A DNA stretch of 64,000 nt from contig CAZETK010000007.1 in the NCBI GenBank assembly GCA_964515195.1, positions 1 through 64,000 on the forward strand, in the 5' to 3' direction. Shown here in pieces: positions 7,711-16,278 of the stretch. A program made the translations under genes and the position numbers. The notes under the pieces were generated by a model. It did no database searches and had not been told where the DNA came from. It worked only from the letters and a program-made list of their open reading frames with translations. This DNA is from Ga0074139 sp964515195 (GTDB lineage Bacteria > Bdellovibrionota > Bdellovibrionia > Bdellovibrionales > Bdellovibrionaceae). Each line of letters begins with the position of its first letter. Position 1 is the first letter of the stretch.

Positions 7711-8250
7711 ATGCCTAATCTTATTATTTCAGTACTGCTTTTCTTAAGCGTTTCGGTCCATGCCGAATCCCTAATGTGGAGAGTTGGCCCTGTCCATGGC
7801 ATGGTTGAATCTCAGGGTCAGTTGACTCTTGAATCCCTCCAGGCCAAGATGCTGTGTCACTACTGTACGCCAAGTACTTGTGCGGGCGGCCCCACTGAAG
7901 CGATTGACCTGCAATCTCACATAAGCGCTGAAACACCCTCCAGGTTCCATTTAATGATTGAATCCGGCACTCTCAGGGTTAGGTCATTAAATAATCGTCT
8001 CCATAGTTGCACCTACAGACTCGATTTGATGGGCCGTGACGCCGTCACTGGTCTGCCTGTTTCCGGCAGCATCAAGCTGGCCTATAGTGTACAAGCTGCG
8101 GCGAACCCCATTTGGTATGATGAAATGCTCTCATACGGCCTGACAGAAATTTTAACTGAGCGCCCATTACGGGTTGAAATTCGAAAACTGGGCCTGAGCG
8201 AGCCCGCCATTTACCCAGTGGATAAAGTCCCCTATTTTGATGGAAAGTAA
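7711..8250 (+). CDS. Exported protein of unknown function
   Basis: 179 residues starting at ATG 7711, nine bases after AAGGAG; earlier in-frame codons lack a site. The signal peptide MPNLIISVLLFLSVSVHAES is clear. The mature protein holds a Cys-rich patch near residue 48 (CHYCTPSTCAGG) and a later Cys (LHSCTYRLD), which could form disulfides in the periplasm. I recognise no family. It faces the merR-like gene tail to tail with two bases between the stop codons. Confidence 0.6.
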   Translation: MPNLIISVLLFLSVSVHAESLMWRVGPVHGMVESQGQLTLESLQAKMLCHYCTPSTCAGGPTEAIDLQSHISAETPSRFHLMIESGTLRVRSLNNRLHSCTYRLDLMGRDAVTGLPVSGSIKLAYSVQAAANPIWYDEMLSYGLTEILTERPLRVEIRKLGLSEPAIYPVDKVPYFDGK

Positions 8251-8252
8251 GC

Positions 8253-8756
8253 TTACCGAAACATCTGGCGCAAGTTTTGGATATCAGATGCGATTTCTTC
8301 CAGGCGCTCGGAAAAAGTCGAAGATAGATTTTGGTATTTCTGTAGCACTTGGGAGTAATCTTTTTCCTTCTTAACGTGGCTCTTGAGTTCTTTTAGGGCC
8401 AGCCGTGCGCCTTCAATAGAGAAGCGGTCACGGTGAAGAAGCTTTCGGATCAAATAAGCATTTTCAACGTCTTTACGAGTGTAGAGGCGTTGATTATTTG
8501 AGGCTTTCTTAGGACGAAGAATTTCAAATTCTGTTTCCCAGTAACGAAGTACATAAGATTTCACTTGAAGAAGGTCCGCCACATCTCCGATTTTGAATCC
8601 CATTTTGTCAGGAATATTTTTGATCTCTTCCAGCAAAAGATCATCACAAAGAGCAGCTGGTAGGCTTTCAGTGCCACTTGTCTGTTTCTTTGACTCTACA
8701 AAGTTAAGATCTTTTAACTGCAACTCGCCCTCTAAAAGAGGATCAGAATTATTCAT
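8253..8756 (-). CDS. MerR-family transcriptional regulator
   Basis: 167 residues from the third of three consecutive ATGs (8756), six bases after AGAGG; starts at 8759, 8762 and 8771 are possible. The winged-helix HTH is visible as GFKIGDVADLLQVKSYVLRY followed by WETEFEILRPKKASNNQRLY, and then RFSIEGARLALKELK, the MerR pattern. The C-terminus is a coiled coil (VLQKYQNLSSTFSERLEEIA). No metal- or drug-sensing cysteines are seen. It overlaps the 3' end of ihfA, so it is co-translated with it. Confidence 0.85.
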   Translation of the reverse strand: MNNSDPLLEGELQLKDLNFVESKKQTSGTESLPAALCDDLLLEEIKNIPDKMGFKIGDVADLLQVKSYVLRYWETEFEILRPKKASNNQRLYTRKDVENAYLIRKLLHRDRFSIEGARLALKELKSHVKKEKDYSQVLQKYQNLSSTFSERLEEIASDIQNLRQMFR

Positions 8757-9093
8757 CATCATCCTCTTCACTTATGCCTTGGATGTCTTCACCATCCAGC
8801 ATCGCATTCAAGACTGGAGACGATCGGAACGTCAATACCCGTCTAGCAGAAATCATAATCTGCTCACCTGTCTGAGGATTTCGCCCGACACGTTCGTTTT
8901 TACCTTTTACGAGGAAATTCCCAAAGCCCGAGATCTTAACTTTTTCGCCAGCTCTCAATTGGTCCTTAAGTGTGTCAAAAACCAGCTCTACCAATTCCGA
9001 GGCTTCCTTCTTAGAGAAGCCGATTTTTTGGTAGACCCGCTCGACGATATCAGCCTTGGTCATTGTTGATTTACTGACATTCTGTCCGCTCAT
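8749..9093 (-). CDS. ihfA: Integration host factor alpha subunit / HU-family protein
   Basis: 114 residues of the HU/IHF fold: TKADIVERVYQKIGFSKKEA helices, then GEKVKISGFGNFLVKGKNER and the DNA-bending arm tip RVGRNPQTGEQIMISARRVL, with NP at the intercalating position. N-terminal Ser/Thr and C-terminal acidic tails (EEDDDE) extend the usual ~95-100 residues. Position directly behind pheT is the conserved pheST-ihfA arrangement and favours IhfA over HU. The start has AAGGAT upstream. Confidence 0.85.
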   Translation of the reverse strand: MSGQNVSKSTMTKADIVERVYQKIGFSKKEASELVELVFDTLKDQLRAGEKVKISGFGNFLVKGKNERVGRNPQTGEQIMISARRVLTFRSSPVLNAMLDGEDIQGISEEDDDE

Positions 9094-9185
9094 AGATCCT
9101 TCTTGATTATAGTCATAATCTAAATAGCTGCTTTCAAAAGCTTAAGACAAACCCTTGAAATTCTTCAAGCTTTTTCATCCACCCA

Positions 9186-11624
9186 TTAACGAAGTGCAAC
9201 AGGATAACGACTACTTAGCTCCTCAACTAGTTTTTGTTGCAAGGCATTAACCTTGTCCTCTTGTAAGGTCGCCGTTCGGTCTTGAAGAACATAGCGAATA
9301 GCCACTGATTTCTTTCCACTTTCCAAAGGAGCACCTGTAAAAACATCGATAACTTTCAAATCCACAAGAAGTGCACCGGCCTTATGGCGAATGGTTTTCA
9401 GAATCTCACCGACAGCCAAATCTTGTGGCATAACAAAGGCCAGGTCTCGTTCAACACGCGGAAACTTCGATGGTGTTTGTGCCCGCAACTGGGCCGTTTG
9501 TTTCTCTAATAGTCGATCTACTTCTAACTCCATGATAGCCACAGGAACTCGAATTTTATTCTCACTTAAAATTCCAGGATGAAGTGAACCCATTAACCCA
9601 ATGGACTCACCCTCAAATTCGATAAGACCCCACTGCCCAAGATGTAAAAACTCGGGAGCTTGAAGAGATCCCCCTGCCTTTACAGTTAATGAGTTCCATC
9701 GATAGGTTCTAACCCAATTATCAAGAATCCCCTTAAGTTTGAATAAAGGGCCCGGCATTTTTGATGAAGACCAAAGGTCCACATCATCTCCCCATGAGAC
9801 GGCTGCAAATCGGATCACTTCTGAAATGCCATCCGGGCCTTTAAAAAAAGTCTTGCCGTGTTCAAACAAGCTGCCCTGATCCTGGCCATGGCGATAGTTG
9901 TGAAGCAGATTCTGCCATAAACCCCAACTCAGGGATGATCGCATCACATCAAGATCTTCATTAAGTGGATTTCGAAGCTGGATTCTGTCCTGAGAAACTG
10001 ATAGCCCCAAGGCTTTTAATCGGGTTATGTCCCCCAGAAAGCTTCCCTCACCCTGTTTCGAGCAGAAGGCAAAATTTGTAGCTTGATTGAAACCTCGAGA
10101 GACCAAAACCTGAGATAACTTTTGCAACCCGGTAAATCCCTTATCATGGGGAGTCGGGTAACTTACAAAAGGTGGAATTGATTCAGGAATATTGTGATAG
10201 CCATCTAAGCGTGCGTACTCCTCGACGAAATCCACTTCGTGTTCTAAGTCTTGACGGAAGCTGGGAGGAATTAAAGTCATGACTCCCGCATCTTCTTTTT
10301 CAATCTTCATATGCAAGCGCTGAGCGTAGTCTCGTATCTTTTCAGCTGTGGCTGGATAACCCAATCTTTCTGAAATCAACTCGGCTGAAACTTGGATTCT
10401 AGGAATTACAGGTTTACGGCTGTCCCAATCGGCATAGTCTTCTGCCAGGGTTCCACCTGCGACTTTTTGAATAAGCTCACAGGCTCGAGCTAATGCAATC
10501 GGCGTCAGCTCGGCGTCTACGCCCCTTGCGAACCGATAGGAAGAATCGGTTTCAATTCCGAAACCGCGAGAGGTCTTTCGCACCGACTGGGGCTTGAAAT
10601 AGGCTGCCTCTAGGAACACATTTTTTGTATCCACTGTAGTGCCCGAATTAAGCCCCCCGATCACACCCGCCAAACACAAAGTCCGCGAGGGGTCTCGAAT
10701 CGTCAAGCTTTCGCTCTTTAAAGCCAGATCGGTTCCGTCTAAAGTTGTGAACTTTTCTGCGTCCTGGGCCCGATCAATAATAATCTTTCCATTCTGAATC
10801 TGGTCGGCATCGAAAGCATGTAAAGGCTGACCCAGCTCAATTAGAATCAGGTTGGTCACGTCCACAATATTGTTGATGGAGTTAAGTCCCACGGCTTCTA
10901 ACTTCTTGCGAAGCCAGTCGGGACTCGGTTCGACCTTTACACCCTTGATAAGTCGACCCATGTAGCGAGGACATAAGTCTTCAGCCTTAACCTCAACAGA
11001 CACATTTCCCGATTTTTTAGCCTTCGTCCCTTTAAGAGCCTGAGGAATGGGTTTAACCTCGCGTTGCAAAAGAGCCCCGATTTCACGGGCTAAACCATAG
11101 TGGCTCAACCCATCCGCTCGATTGGGAGTGACCTTCAGTTCAAAAATAATATCATTCAATCCCCAGTATTCGGCGAAGGGAGTTCCCACGGGAGCCTCTT
11201 CACCAAGAATGATAATGCCAGAAGAATCACCCTCCAAACCCAGCTCTTTATAAGAACTAAGCATTCCAGCAGAGTCCACACCTCGCAGCTTGGTTTTCTT
11301 GATGCTGAAATTTCCAGGAAGAACCGCACCAGGCAGGGCCACAGCCACTCGATCACCCGCCTTGTGGTTTTGAGCGCCACAAACAATTTGATGGATTTGA
11401 TTTTGTCCCGTCGTCACCCGGCACACCGATAGCTTATCGGCGTTTGGATGTTTGCTCTTCTCAAGGATATGTCCCACAAAAATTTGATGATACTGCGCAC
11501 GAGCATCCTCGACGGATTCCACTTCAAAACCAGCTTGTGTCAGAATTTCAGCAAGCTCAGTCGGCTTAGAAAGAAAATCTTCAATATTAACAAATTCTTG
11601 AATCCAGTTCAGTGATAACTTCAT
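9186..11624 (-). CDS. pheT: Phenylalanine-tRNA ligase beta subunit
   Basis: 812 residues, the normal size of bacterial PheT, which with PheS charges tRNA-Phe in the cytoplasm. Domains in order: EMAP-like tRNA-binding domain (~39-150, HPNADKLSVCRV), B3/B4 (~210-380), B5 (~405-475), catalytic-like core, and the C-terminal anticodon-binding FDX-ACB domain (~718-811, FPRVERDLAFVM). The start codon overlaps the pheS stop by four bases (ATGA), so the two subunits are translationally coupled. Confidence 0.97.
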   Translation of the reverse strand: MKLSLNWIQEFVNIEDFLSKPTELAEILTQAGFEVESVEDARAQYHQIFVGHILEKSKHPNADKLSVCRVTTGQNQIHQIVCGAQNHKAGDRVAVALPGAVLPGNFSIKKTKLRGVDSAGMLSSYKELGLEGDSSGIIILGEEAPVGTPFAEYWGLNDIIFELKVTPNRADGLSHYGLAREIGALLQREVKPIPQALKGTKAKKSGNVSVEVKAEDLCPRYMGRLIKGVKVEPSPDWLRKKLEAVGLNSINNIVDVTNLILIELGQPLHAFDADQIQNGKIIIDRAQDAEKFTTLDGTDLALKSESLTIRDPSRTLCLAGVIGGLNSGTTVDTKNVFLEAAYFKPQSVRKTSRGFGIETDSSYRFARGVDAELTPIALARACELIQKVAGGTLAEDYADWDSRKPVIPRIQVSAELISERLGYPATAEKIRDYAQRLHMKIEKEDAGVMTLIPPSFRQDLEHEVDFVEEYARLDGYHNIPESIPPFVSYPTPHDKGFTGLQKLSQVLVSRGFNQATNFAFCSKQGEGSFLGDITRLKALGLSVSQDRIQLRNPLNEDLDVMRSSLSWGLWQNLLHNYRHGQDQGSLFEHGKTFFKGPDGISEVIRFAAVSWGDDVDLWSSSKMPGPLFKLKGILDNWVRTYRWNSLTVKAGGSLQAPEFLHLGQWGLIEFEGESIGLMGSLHPGILSENKIRVPVAIMELEVDRLLEKQTAQLRAQTPSKFPRVERDLAFVMPQDLAVGEILKTIRHKAGALLVDLKVIDVFTGAPLESGKKSVAIRYVLQDRTATLQEDKVNALQQKLVEELSSRYPVALR

Positions 11625-12652
11625 AAAAACTGCCTTAAAAATCGTAAGTCATTTTCTGGGAACAGACGGATATCCTCAATCCCATATTTGATGATGGCCA
11701 TACGCTCGATTCCAAATCCGAATGCAAAGCCTTGCCACTTCGGATAGTCAATCTTGGCATGTTCAAATACTTTTGGATTTACAAGGCCGGCACCCCCGAT
11801 TTCAATCCACCCTGTTTGTTTACAAAGCGAGCATCCGTCCCCTTTGCAAACAGGACAGGAACAATCCACTTCAGCAGATGGCTCTGTAAAAGGAAAGAAG
11901 CTGGGGCGGAAGCGCGTTTTAAGACCAGGCCCAAAAAATTCTCGCACAAAAAACGCAATCGTCCCTTTAAGATCTGCCATTGATACCTTACGATCAACAC
12001 ACATGCCTTCCATCTGGTGAAAGTGAGGCAAATGAGAAATATCGCTGTCGACACGAAAAACAGCCCCCGTCCCCATGATTCGTAACGGAAGCTCTTCTTG
12101 CTCGAGAGAGTGAATCTGGATGGGTGAGGTATGAGTTCGAAGTACATACTGATCATCCACGAAAAAGGTATCCTGCATATCCCGTGCGGGGTGATCCGGA
12201 GGAATATTCAAGGCCTCAAAGTTATAATAATCTTTTTCGATCAAAGGCCCTGTACGAAGTGAGTAACCCAAACGACTTAAGATAGTGGCGATTTCTTCGG
12301 TCACCTTCTGAACCGGGTGCAAACTGCCCATTTGCGGCCCCACGCCCGGCAGGGTTAGATCGATTTTCTCGCCTTCCATTTTTTGTTGAATTTCACGGGT
12401 TTGAAGTTGGGTCTCTAAATGGGTGTAAAGCTTCTCGAGAGACTCTTTAACCTCGTTTACTTTTTTACCAAACTGTGGCTTTTCCTCTTTCGGGAGCTTG
12501 GCCATTAATTTCATGATCTCGGTTAAGGCACCAGCCTTCCCCAAGAATTGAACCTTGGCATTATAAAGATCTTGCGGATTTTGGGCCTCTTCAAAGGCCG
12601 CGACCGCTTGGTTTTTTATTTCATCAAGTTGAGATTGGGATGCTTCAGACAT
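11621..12652 (-). CDS. pheS: Phenylalanine-tRNA ligase alpha subunit
   Basis: 343 residues from ATG 12652 just after GGAGGACT; an upstream in-frame start at 12703 lacks a site. An N-terminal coiled-coil arm precedes the class II catalytic core: GSLHPVQKVTEEI, motif 2 region around FRVDSDISHLPHFHQMEG, and motif 3 GFGIERMAIIKYGI. The CSCPVCKGDGCSLC stretch has four Cys/CxxC elements of the kind seen in some PheS proteins. Divergent from the rsmG-like gene with 77 bases between starts; no leader peptide or T-box is apparent. Confidence 0.97.
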   Translation of the reverse strand: MSEASQSQLDEIKNQAVAAFEEAQNPQDLYNAKVQFLGKAGALTEIMKLMAKLPKEEKPQFGKKVNEVKESLEKLYTHLETQLQTREIQQKMEGEKIDLTLPGVGPQMGSLHPVQKVTEEIATILSRLGYSLRTGPLIEKDYYNFEALNIPPDHPARDMQDTFFVDDQYVLRTHTSPIQIHSLEQEELPLRIMGTGAVFRVDSDISHLPHFHQMEGMCVDRKVSMADLKGTIAFFVREFFGPGLKTRFRPSFFPFTEPSAEVDCSCPVCKGDGCSLCKQTGWIEIGGAGLVNPKVFEHAKIDYPKWQGFAFGFGIERMAIIKYGIEDIRLFPENDLRFLRQFL

Positions 12653-12729
12653 AGTCCTCCAATATCGCCAAAAGCTGATAGATTTACAATGTTTGGAGTT
12701 CATGACAAGTTGTGCTATTAAGGGCCTTC

Positions 12730-13623
12730 ATGGCTCACAAAAACAAAACCAACTACAGCCCCTATAAAGCTCGCCGCGAGAAGGCCCATGGCCGTGGGGC
12801 TGAGGCGACATCTTCTACCTCAGTCGGGCCCAACAAGACTAAAAGCTTGCAAAGTAAGAGTCCTTCCGAAAGATCTTCCATCTCCAGTGCTTTGCGCGGC
12901 CGTCACCGCAGGCCCCAGCAAATTTTTTCTATAGAAGAGGCCAATGACCGATTATACGATATCTTTCGCAATCACGGCGGTGATTTTATCACTCATGAGC
13001 AGCGTCGGCAGATGGCTCGCTTTTATGAAGCTCTTATGAAAGAACAAGAGCACCAAAATTTCACCCGCCTCTTGACCATTAAAGACATTGGAATCAAACA
13101 CTTTTTGGATTCAGCGCTGATCACCCGCCTGACTTCGCTTCAGTTCCCCCTAATGGACATGGGAACTGGTCCAGGTTTTCCGGGCATTCCTCTTAAAATT
13201 CTTTTTCCAGAAGAAAAAATTCTTCTGGCCGAAGGGGTTCAAAAACGTGTGGACTTTCTTAAGCGCGTTCGAGAATCGCTTGGGCTTAAGAATTTGGACA
13301 TCATCGGTCGTAATATTGATGAAAGCTTCGTCTATCCTTTGATGGGAGTCATCACCCGCGCCGTAGAGGATGTATCCAATACGCTTCGAAACGTTTCACA
13401 ATGTGTTGAGGTAGGCGGACGGGTTTACCTGATGAAAGGTCCAGGGGTTGATCCTGAACTAGAGTTAGCCCAGGAGTGGAGTGAGTATTATAAGCTGGCG
13501 GAAAATCATCATTATGAACTTCCCCATACGCCTTACAAACGAAGACTTCTAGTGTTCGAAAAGATCAAAGTTGTCCCATTTCATGATTCCGATCACGACT
13601 CGACGGAAGGAAAAGATTCGTGA
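12730..13623 (+). CDS. rsmG: 16S rRNA m7G527 methyltransferase (RsmG/GidB family)
   Basis: 297 residues from ATG 12730 after AAGGG. The SAM-binding motif I is MDMGTGPGFPGIPLKI, with EKILLAEGVQKRVDFLKRV as the next strand-helix unit, as in RsmG, which methylates G527 of 16S rRNA. The N-terminal ~75 residues are an unusual basic, Ser-rich extension (SPYKARREKAHGRG through ALRGRHRRPQQ) that the family normally lacks and that may bind RNA. The stop overlaps the start of the next methyltransferase gene. Confidence 0.8.
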   Translation: MAHKNKTNYSPYKARREKAHGRGAEATSSTSVGPNKTKSLQSKSPSERSSISSALRGRHRRPQQIFSIEEANDRLYDIFRNHGGDFITHEQRRQMARFYEALMKEQEHQNFTRLLTIKDIGIKHFLDSALITRLTSLQFPLMDMGTGPGFPGIPLKILFPEEKILLAEGVQKRVDFLKRVRESLGLKNLDIIGRNIDESFVYPLMGVITRAVEDVSNTLRNVSQCVEVGGRVYLMKGPGVDPELELAQEWSEYYKLAENHHYELPHTPYKRRLLVFEKIKVVPFHDSDHDSTEGKDS

Positions 13624-14342
13624 AGCAAATCAGTTCAAATTCCAATCCACAATTCCGACAATGGCGCAGTCTTCTGACCTCGAAGGGCATCAAGAATGAA
13701 GGCTTGTTTCTTTTAAGTGGTGAAAAAATAATTCGAGAATTTTTAAAAAATCCCACTTTTACTATCGAATCCGAATTGATTAAGCGGGGACAAAATCCCC
13801 GCCAGTCGAAAGCCCCTGTCTTTGAGTTAACCTCAGAGCTTTTCCATGAGCTGGACATCATTGGAACCCACCACAACCTGCTTGTCTTGAAAACTCAACG
13901 CATTCCCCTATCAAGCTGCCAAGATAAACACCAGGGCTTAGAAATCATTGCCCCCATTGGGGACCCAAACAATTTAGGCGCCCTGATTCGGTCCAGTGTG
14001 GCCTTCGGAGTGAGCAAAATTCATCTAACTGAAGAAAGCGCCAACCCTTATCACCCTCGTTGCGTAAAAGCCTCGGCCGGTGCAGTCCTAAAAGCTCCAC
14101 TTTTCCAATCAGGTCCCCTATCAGACTGGGACCATCCAACCGTATGGGCCCTTGACACCCAGGGCGACTCTTTGCTCGAAATAAATTGGCCACAGAACAT
14201 TCGCGTTCTAATTGGCGAGGAAGGGCCTGGGCTTCCATCCTTTCAAAGAGTTCATTGGGTCTCAATTCCTACTGAAAACGTTGAGTCTTTAAATGCCACT
14301 GTTGCCGCCAGTCTTCTACTCTGGCACTTGAAGACGCGATGA
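13620..14342 (+). CDS. SpoU/TrmH-family RNA 2'-O-methyltransferase
   Basis: 240 residues starting at GTG 13620, which overlaps the rsmG stop (GTGA). The three SpoU motifs are present: PIGDPNNLGALIRSSVAFG, then LIGEEGPGLP, and ESLNATVAASLLLWHL, which form the knotted SAM site. The N-terminal ~100 residues match the substrate-binding domain of RlmB/TsnR-type enzymes. The exact target (23S rRNA or tRNA) cannot be read from sequence. Coupled translation with rsmG suggests a small ribosome-modification operon. Confidence 0.85.
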   Translation: MKQISSNSNPQFRQWRSLLTSKGIKNEGLFLLSGEKIIREFLKNPTFTIESELIKRGQNPRQSKAPVFELTSELFHELDIIGTHHNLLVLKTQRIPLSSCQDKHQGLEIIAPIGDPNNLGALIRSSVAFGVSKIHLTEESANPYHPRCVKASAGAVLKAPLFQSGPLSDWDHPTVWALDTQGDSLLEINWPQNIRVLIGEEGPGLPSFQRVHWVSIPTENVESLNATVAASLLLWHLKTR

Positions 14343-14357
14343 GCGCTTATTTCACGC

Positions 14358-14424
14358 CAGTTCGTTCCTCCTAAAGATAACTCTTGCGGTAAACCCTTTT
14401 AAAAAAGGAGGAGCTATCGAACTG
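14358..14424. terminator. Extended inverted repeat between convergent genes
   Basis: CAGTTCG at 14358-14364 pairs with CGAACTG at 14418-14424, and CCTCCT at 14367-14372 pairs with AGGAGG at 14406-14411, leaving a ~33-base middle with T- and A-rich runs. It lies between the stops of two convergent genes and reaches into the last codons of the mevalonate kinase gene. It may act as a bidirectional terminator but is not a classic compact hairpin. Confidence 0.35.
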
Positions 14425-15328
14425 AGGCCTTTAAGAAAGTGATGTTGGAAGTGTCTTGGGGAGGCTCTTCCCAGAGTGAAAGGACAAAGCCGCCACCGCC
14501 AGAGCCCGTGGGTTTAACGGCGCGCGCGCCGAGGCTTCGCAGTTGCTTCATGTGCTGCTCTAAGGCAGGGGTAATAAGGCTCCACTCTTGGAAACAATTA
14601 CGTGCTAAATCCAAAGCTTCTTTAAGAGTAGAAAAGCCACTGCTCGACCCTAAGGTGAGGGCCTCTTCACAAAACTGAACGGCGGTTTTCATTTGCTCGT
14701 CTAATCTGGCAAATCCTTGAGGGTCTCTCTCTCCCAGTATCTTGACCTTTTGAACACACTCTTTGGTGATTCCGCGCTCACCACAGTGGCTTAAGTACCA
14801 CTCCGGTTGCCAGGTAGCTTGAAAAGTTTGGGATTCTTGATCACGTTGGAAAATCAATCCACTTTCCGAAAGCACCACCGCCACATCGACGCCGCTGGAC
14901 TCGCCATGAAAAGTATCTTCTAAGGTTTTGGCAAAAGTAAACATATCCGCTTGTGAAATCAGTCCCAATTGAGCAAACCATCGAGTTAAGGCTGCGCACA
15001 GAGTGGCAGAAGCTCCTAACCCCGAACCGATCAAGATTTCGGCCTTGATCTCTAAGCGTCCTGAGAATTGATTAAGACTGATATTTTTAATCTGACAGGC
15101 CTTTTCAAAAACAGACCAAAATAGCAATTTAAATTCTTCCGGGTATCCTTTTGGGATGACCACCTCAAGGGCTCCAGAATTATCTGGAGTAAAATTCCAG
15201 TCCAAGTACTGGGACTTAAGAGGAAAAACTAAGGCGCGACCGCCACGAATAACAGTGTGCTCACCGGCCAAAATCCATTTTCCGTATGTACGAGTTTGAA
15301 ATCCGTCAGGTATCACGGTGACCCCCAT
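14414..15328 (-). CDS. Mevalonate kinase (GHMP family)
   Basis: 304 residues. It should phosphorylate mevalonate at the 5-OH using ATP. The N-terminal GKWILAGEHTVIRGG is the mevalonate kinase version of GHMP motif 1, IGSGLGASATLCAAL is the ATP-binding glycine loop (motif 2), and RAVKPTGSGGGGFVLSLW is motif 3. FHGESSGVDVAVVL carries the catalytic Asp region. It is last in a tight run with mvaD, a phosphomevalonate kinase and HMG-CoA reductase, supporting the assignment. Its start overlaps mvaD by 16 bases and has no clear ribosome site, so it is probably translated by coupling. Confidence 0.8.
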   Translation of the reverse strand: MGVTVIPDGFQTRTYGKWILAGEHTVIRGGRALVFPLKSQYLDWNFTPDNSGALEVVIPKGYPEEFKLLFWSVFEKACQIKNISLNQFSGRLEIKAEILIGSGLGASATLCAALTRWFAQLGLISQADMFTFAKTLEDTFHGESSGVDVAVVLSESGLIFQRDQESQTFQATWQPEWYLSHCGERGITKECVQKVKILGERDPQGFARLDEQMKTAVQFCEEALTLGSSSGFSTLKEALDLARNCFQEWSLITPALEQHMKQLRSLGARAVKPTGSGGGGFVLSLWEEPPQDTSNITFLKASVR

Positions 15329-16278
15329 GAGGTGATAACATTGTGGCGATTAAATTCGGTCAGATATTTTTGTGCAAAAGCCAGATCTTCGTTGTGAAAC
15401 AATAAATGGATATTGGGACCAGCGTCTAAAGTGATCCAGGGACCGTGTTTTTCTTGTTTCCATTTTTTTTCCATCCAAGACAAGATCTCGCGGCATTCAG
15501 AGGTCATATACCTGAATGGTGACTGTGAAGTGTGAAAAAGTTCATGCATGTCCCAGAACTCATCCCAAATCACTTCATGAGCCTCTTTCCACCGTTCTTG
15601 AGAGATCGCTGACAGGAGCACTTCCAGTTTTTCTTCTGCACGTTTTATGCGGCCCTGAAATCGAGGGCTCGTCAAAACCCGTTTATGAGCCTCTGAAGAG
15701 GAAACCGCTTTGACATCCTTCTCCAGAATAATCACAGCATGATGAAGACGTAAGGAAAACTTCAAGGGTTCGGCCCCTTGATCCCGCCACAAGGCCCATG
15801 GGGAGAAAAAAGAGCGACAAGAGGATCCTGAACCCTGCCTAGAGAGGCGAGACAGTTCAGTTAAATCATCACCCCAGTTTTGTGGTGCTGTTTTTTGAAA
15901 CAGCTCAGCCGCTCCCCACGTTAAAGCTGCAAAACTAGAAGCCGAGCTGGCCAAACCACAATCGGATGGAAAGTTATTCGCGGACTTGATCAAATATGTG
16001 TCTTTGATTCCCCACTTTTCCTTAAGGCGGCCAAAATGGTTTAAAAACTTTTCTTGTCCAGTGGGTTTTAAAGCTAAGGGAAAAGCCCCTTCTATTTGCA
16101 AAGGCTGCCATTGGTCACGGCCGTTAGCCGAAGAAATCCTTTCAATTTCAACATGAGTACGCAGATGCTCAAGCGTATAAGAAACTGAAGCGTTGGCCGG
16201 CTTATTCCCCAGCCCGTCCACTTTTCCCATATATTTAATAAGCGCAATATTAGAGGGAGCGGATTTGCTTATTTTCAT
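15313..16278 (-). CDS. mvaD: Diphosphomevalonate decarboxylase
   Basis: 321 residues. It converts mevalonate diphosphate to isopentenyl diphosphate with ATP. Signature elements are all present: NIALIKYMGK near the N-terminus, the loop CGLASSASSFAALT, RQGSGSSCRSFF with the catalytic-loop Arg, and TLDAGPNIHLLF with the catalytic Asp. KYMGK replaces the usual KYWGK. It overlaps both neighbours in the mevalonate run. Phosphomevalonate decarboxylases have similar motifs, but the presence of a phosphomevalonate kinase next door favours the classical pathway. Confidence 0.9.
   Translation of the reverse strand: MKISKSAPSNIALIKYMGKVDGLGNKPANASVSYTLEHLRTHVEIERISSANGRDQWQPLQIEGAFPLALKPTGQEKFLNHFGRLKEKWGIKDTYLIKSANNFPSDCGLASSASSFAALTWGAAELFQKTAPQNWGDDLTELSRLSRQGSGSSCRSFFSPWALWRDQGAEPLKFSLRLHHAVIILEKDVKAVSSSEAHKRVLTSPRFQGRIKRAEEKLEVLLSAISQERWKEAHEVIWDEFWDMHELFHTSQSPFRYMTSECREILSWMEKKWKQEKHGPWITLDAGPNIHLLFHNEDLAFAQKYLTEFNRHNVITSWGSP

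Noticed and set aside
8248..8257. GTAAGCTTAC palindrome at the junction of two convergent genes
   Set aside because: It arises largely from the two facing TAA stop codons around AGCT/CG and lacks a loop or T run, so it is not a terminator.
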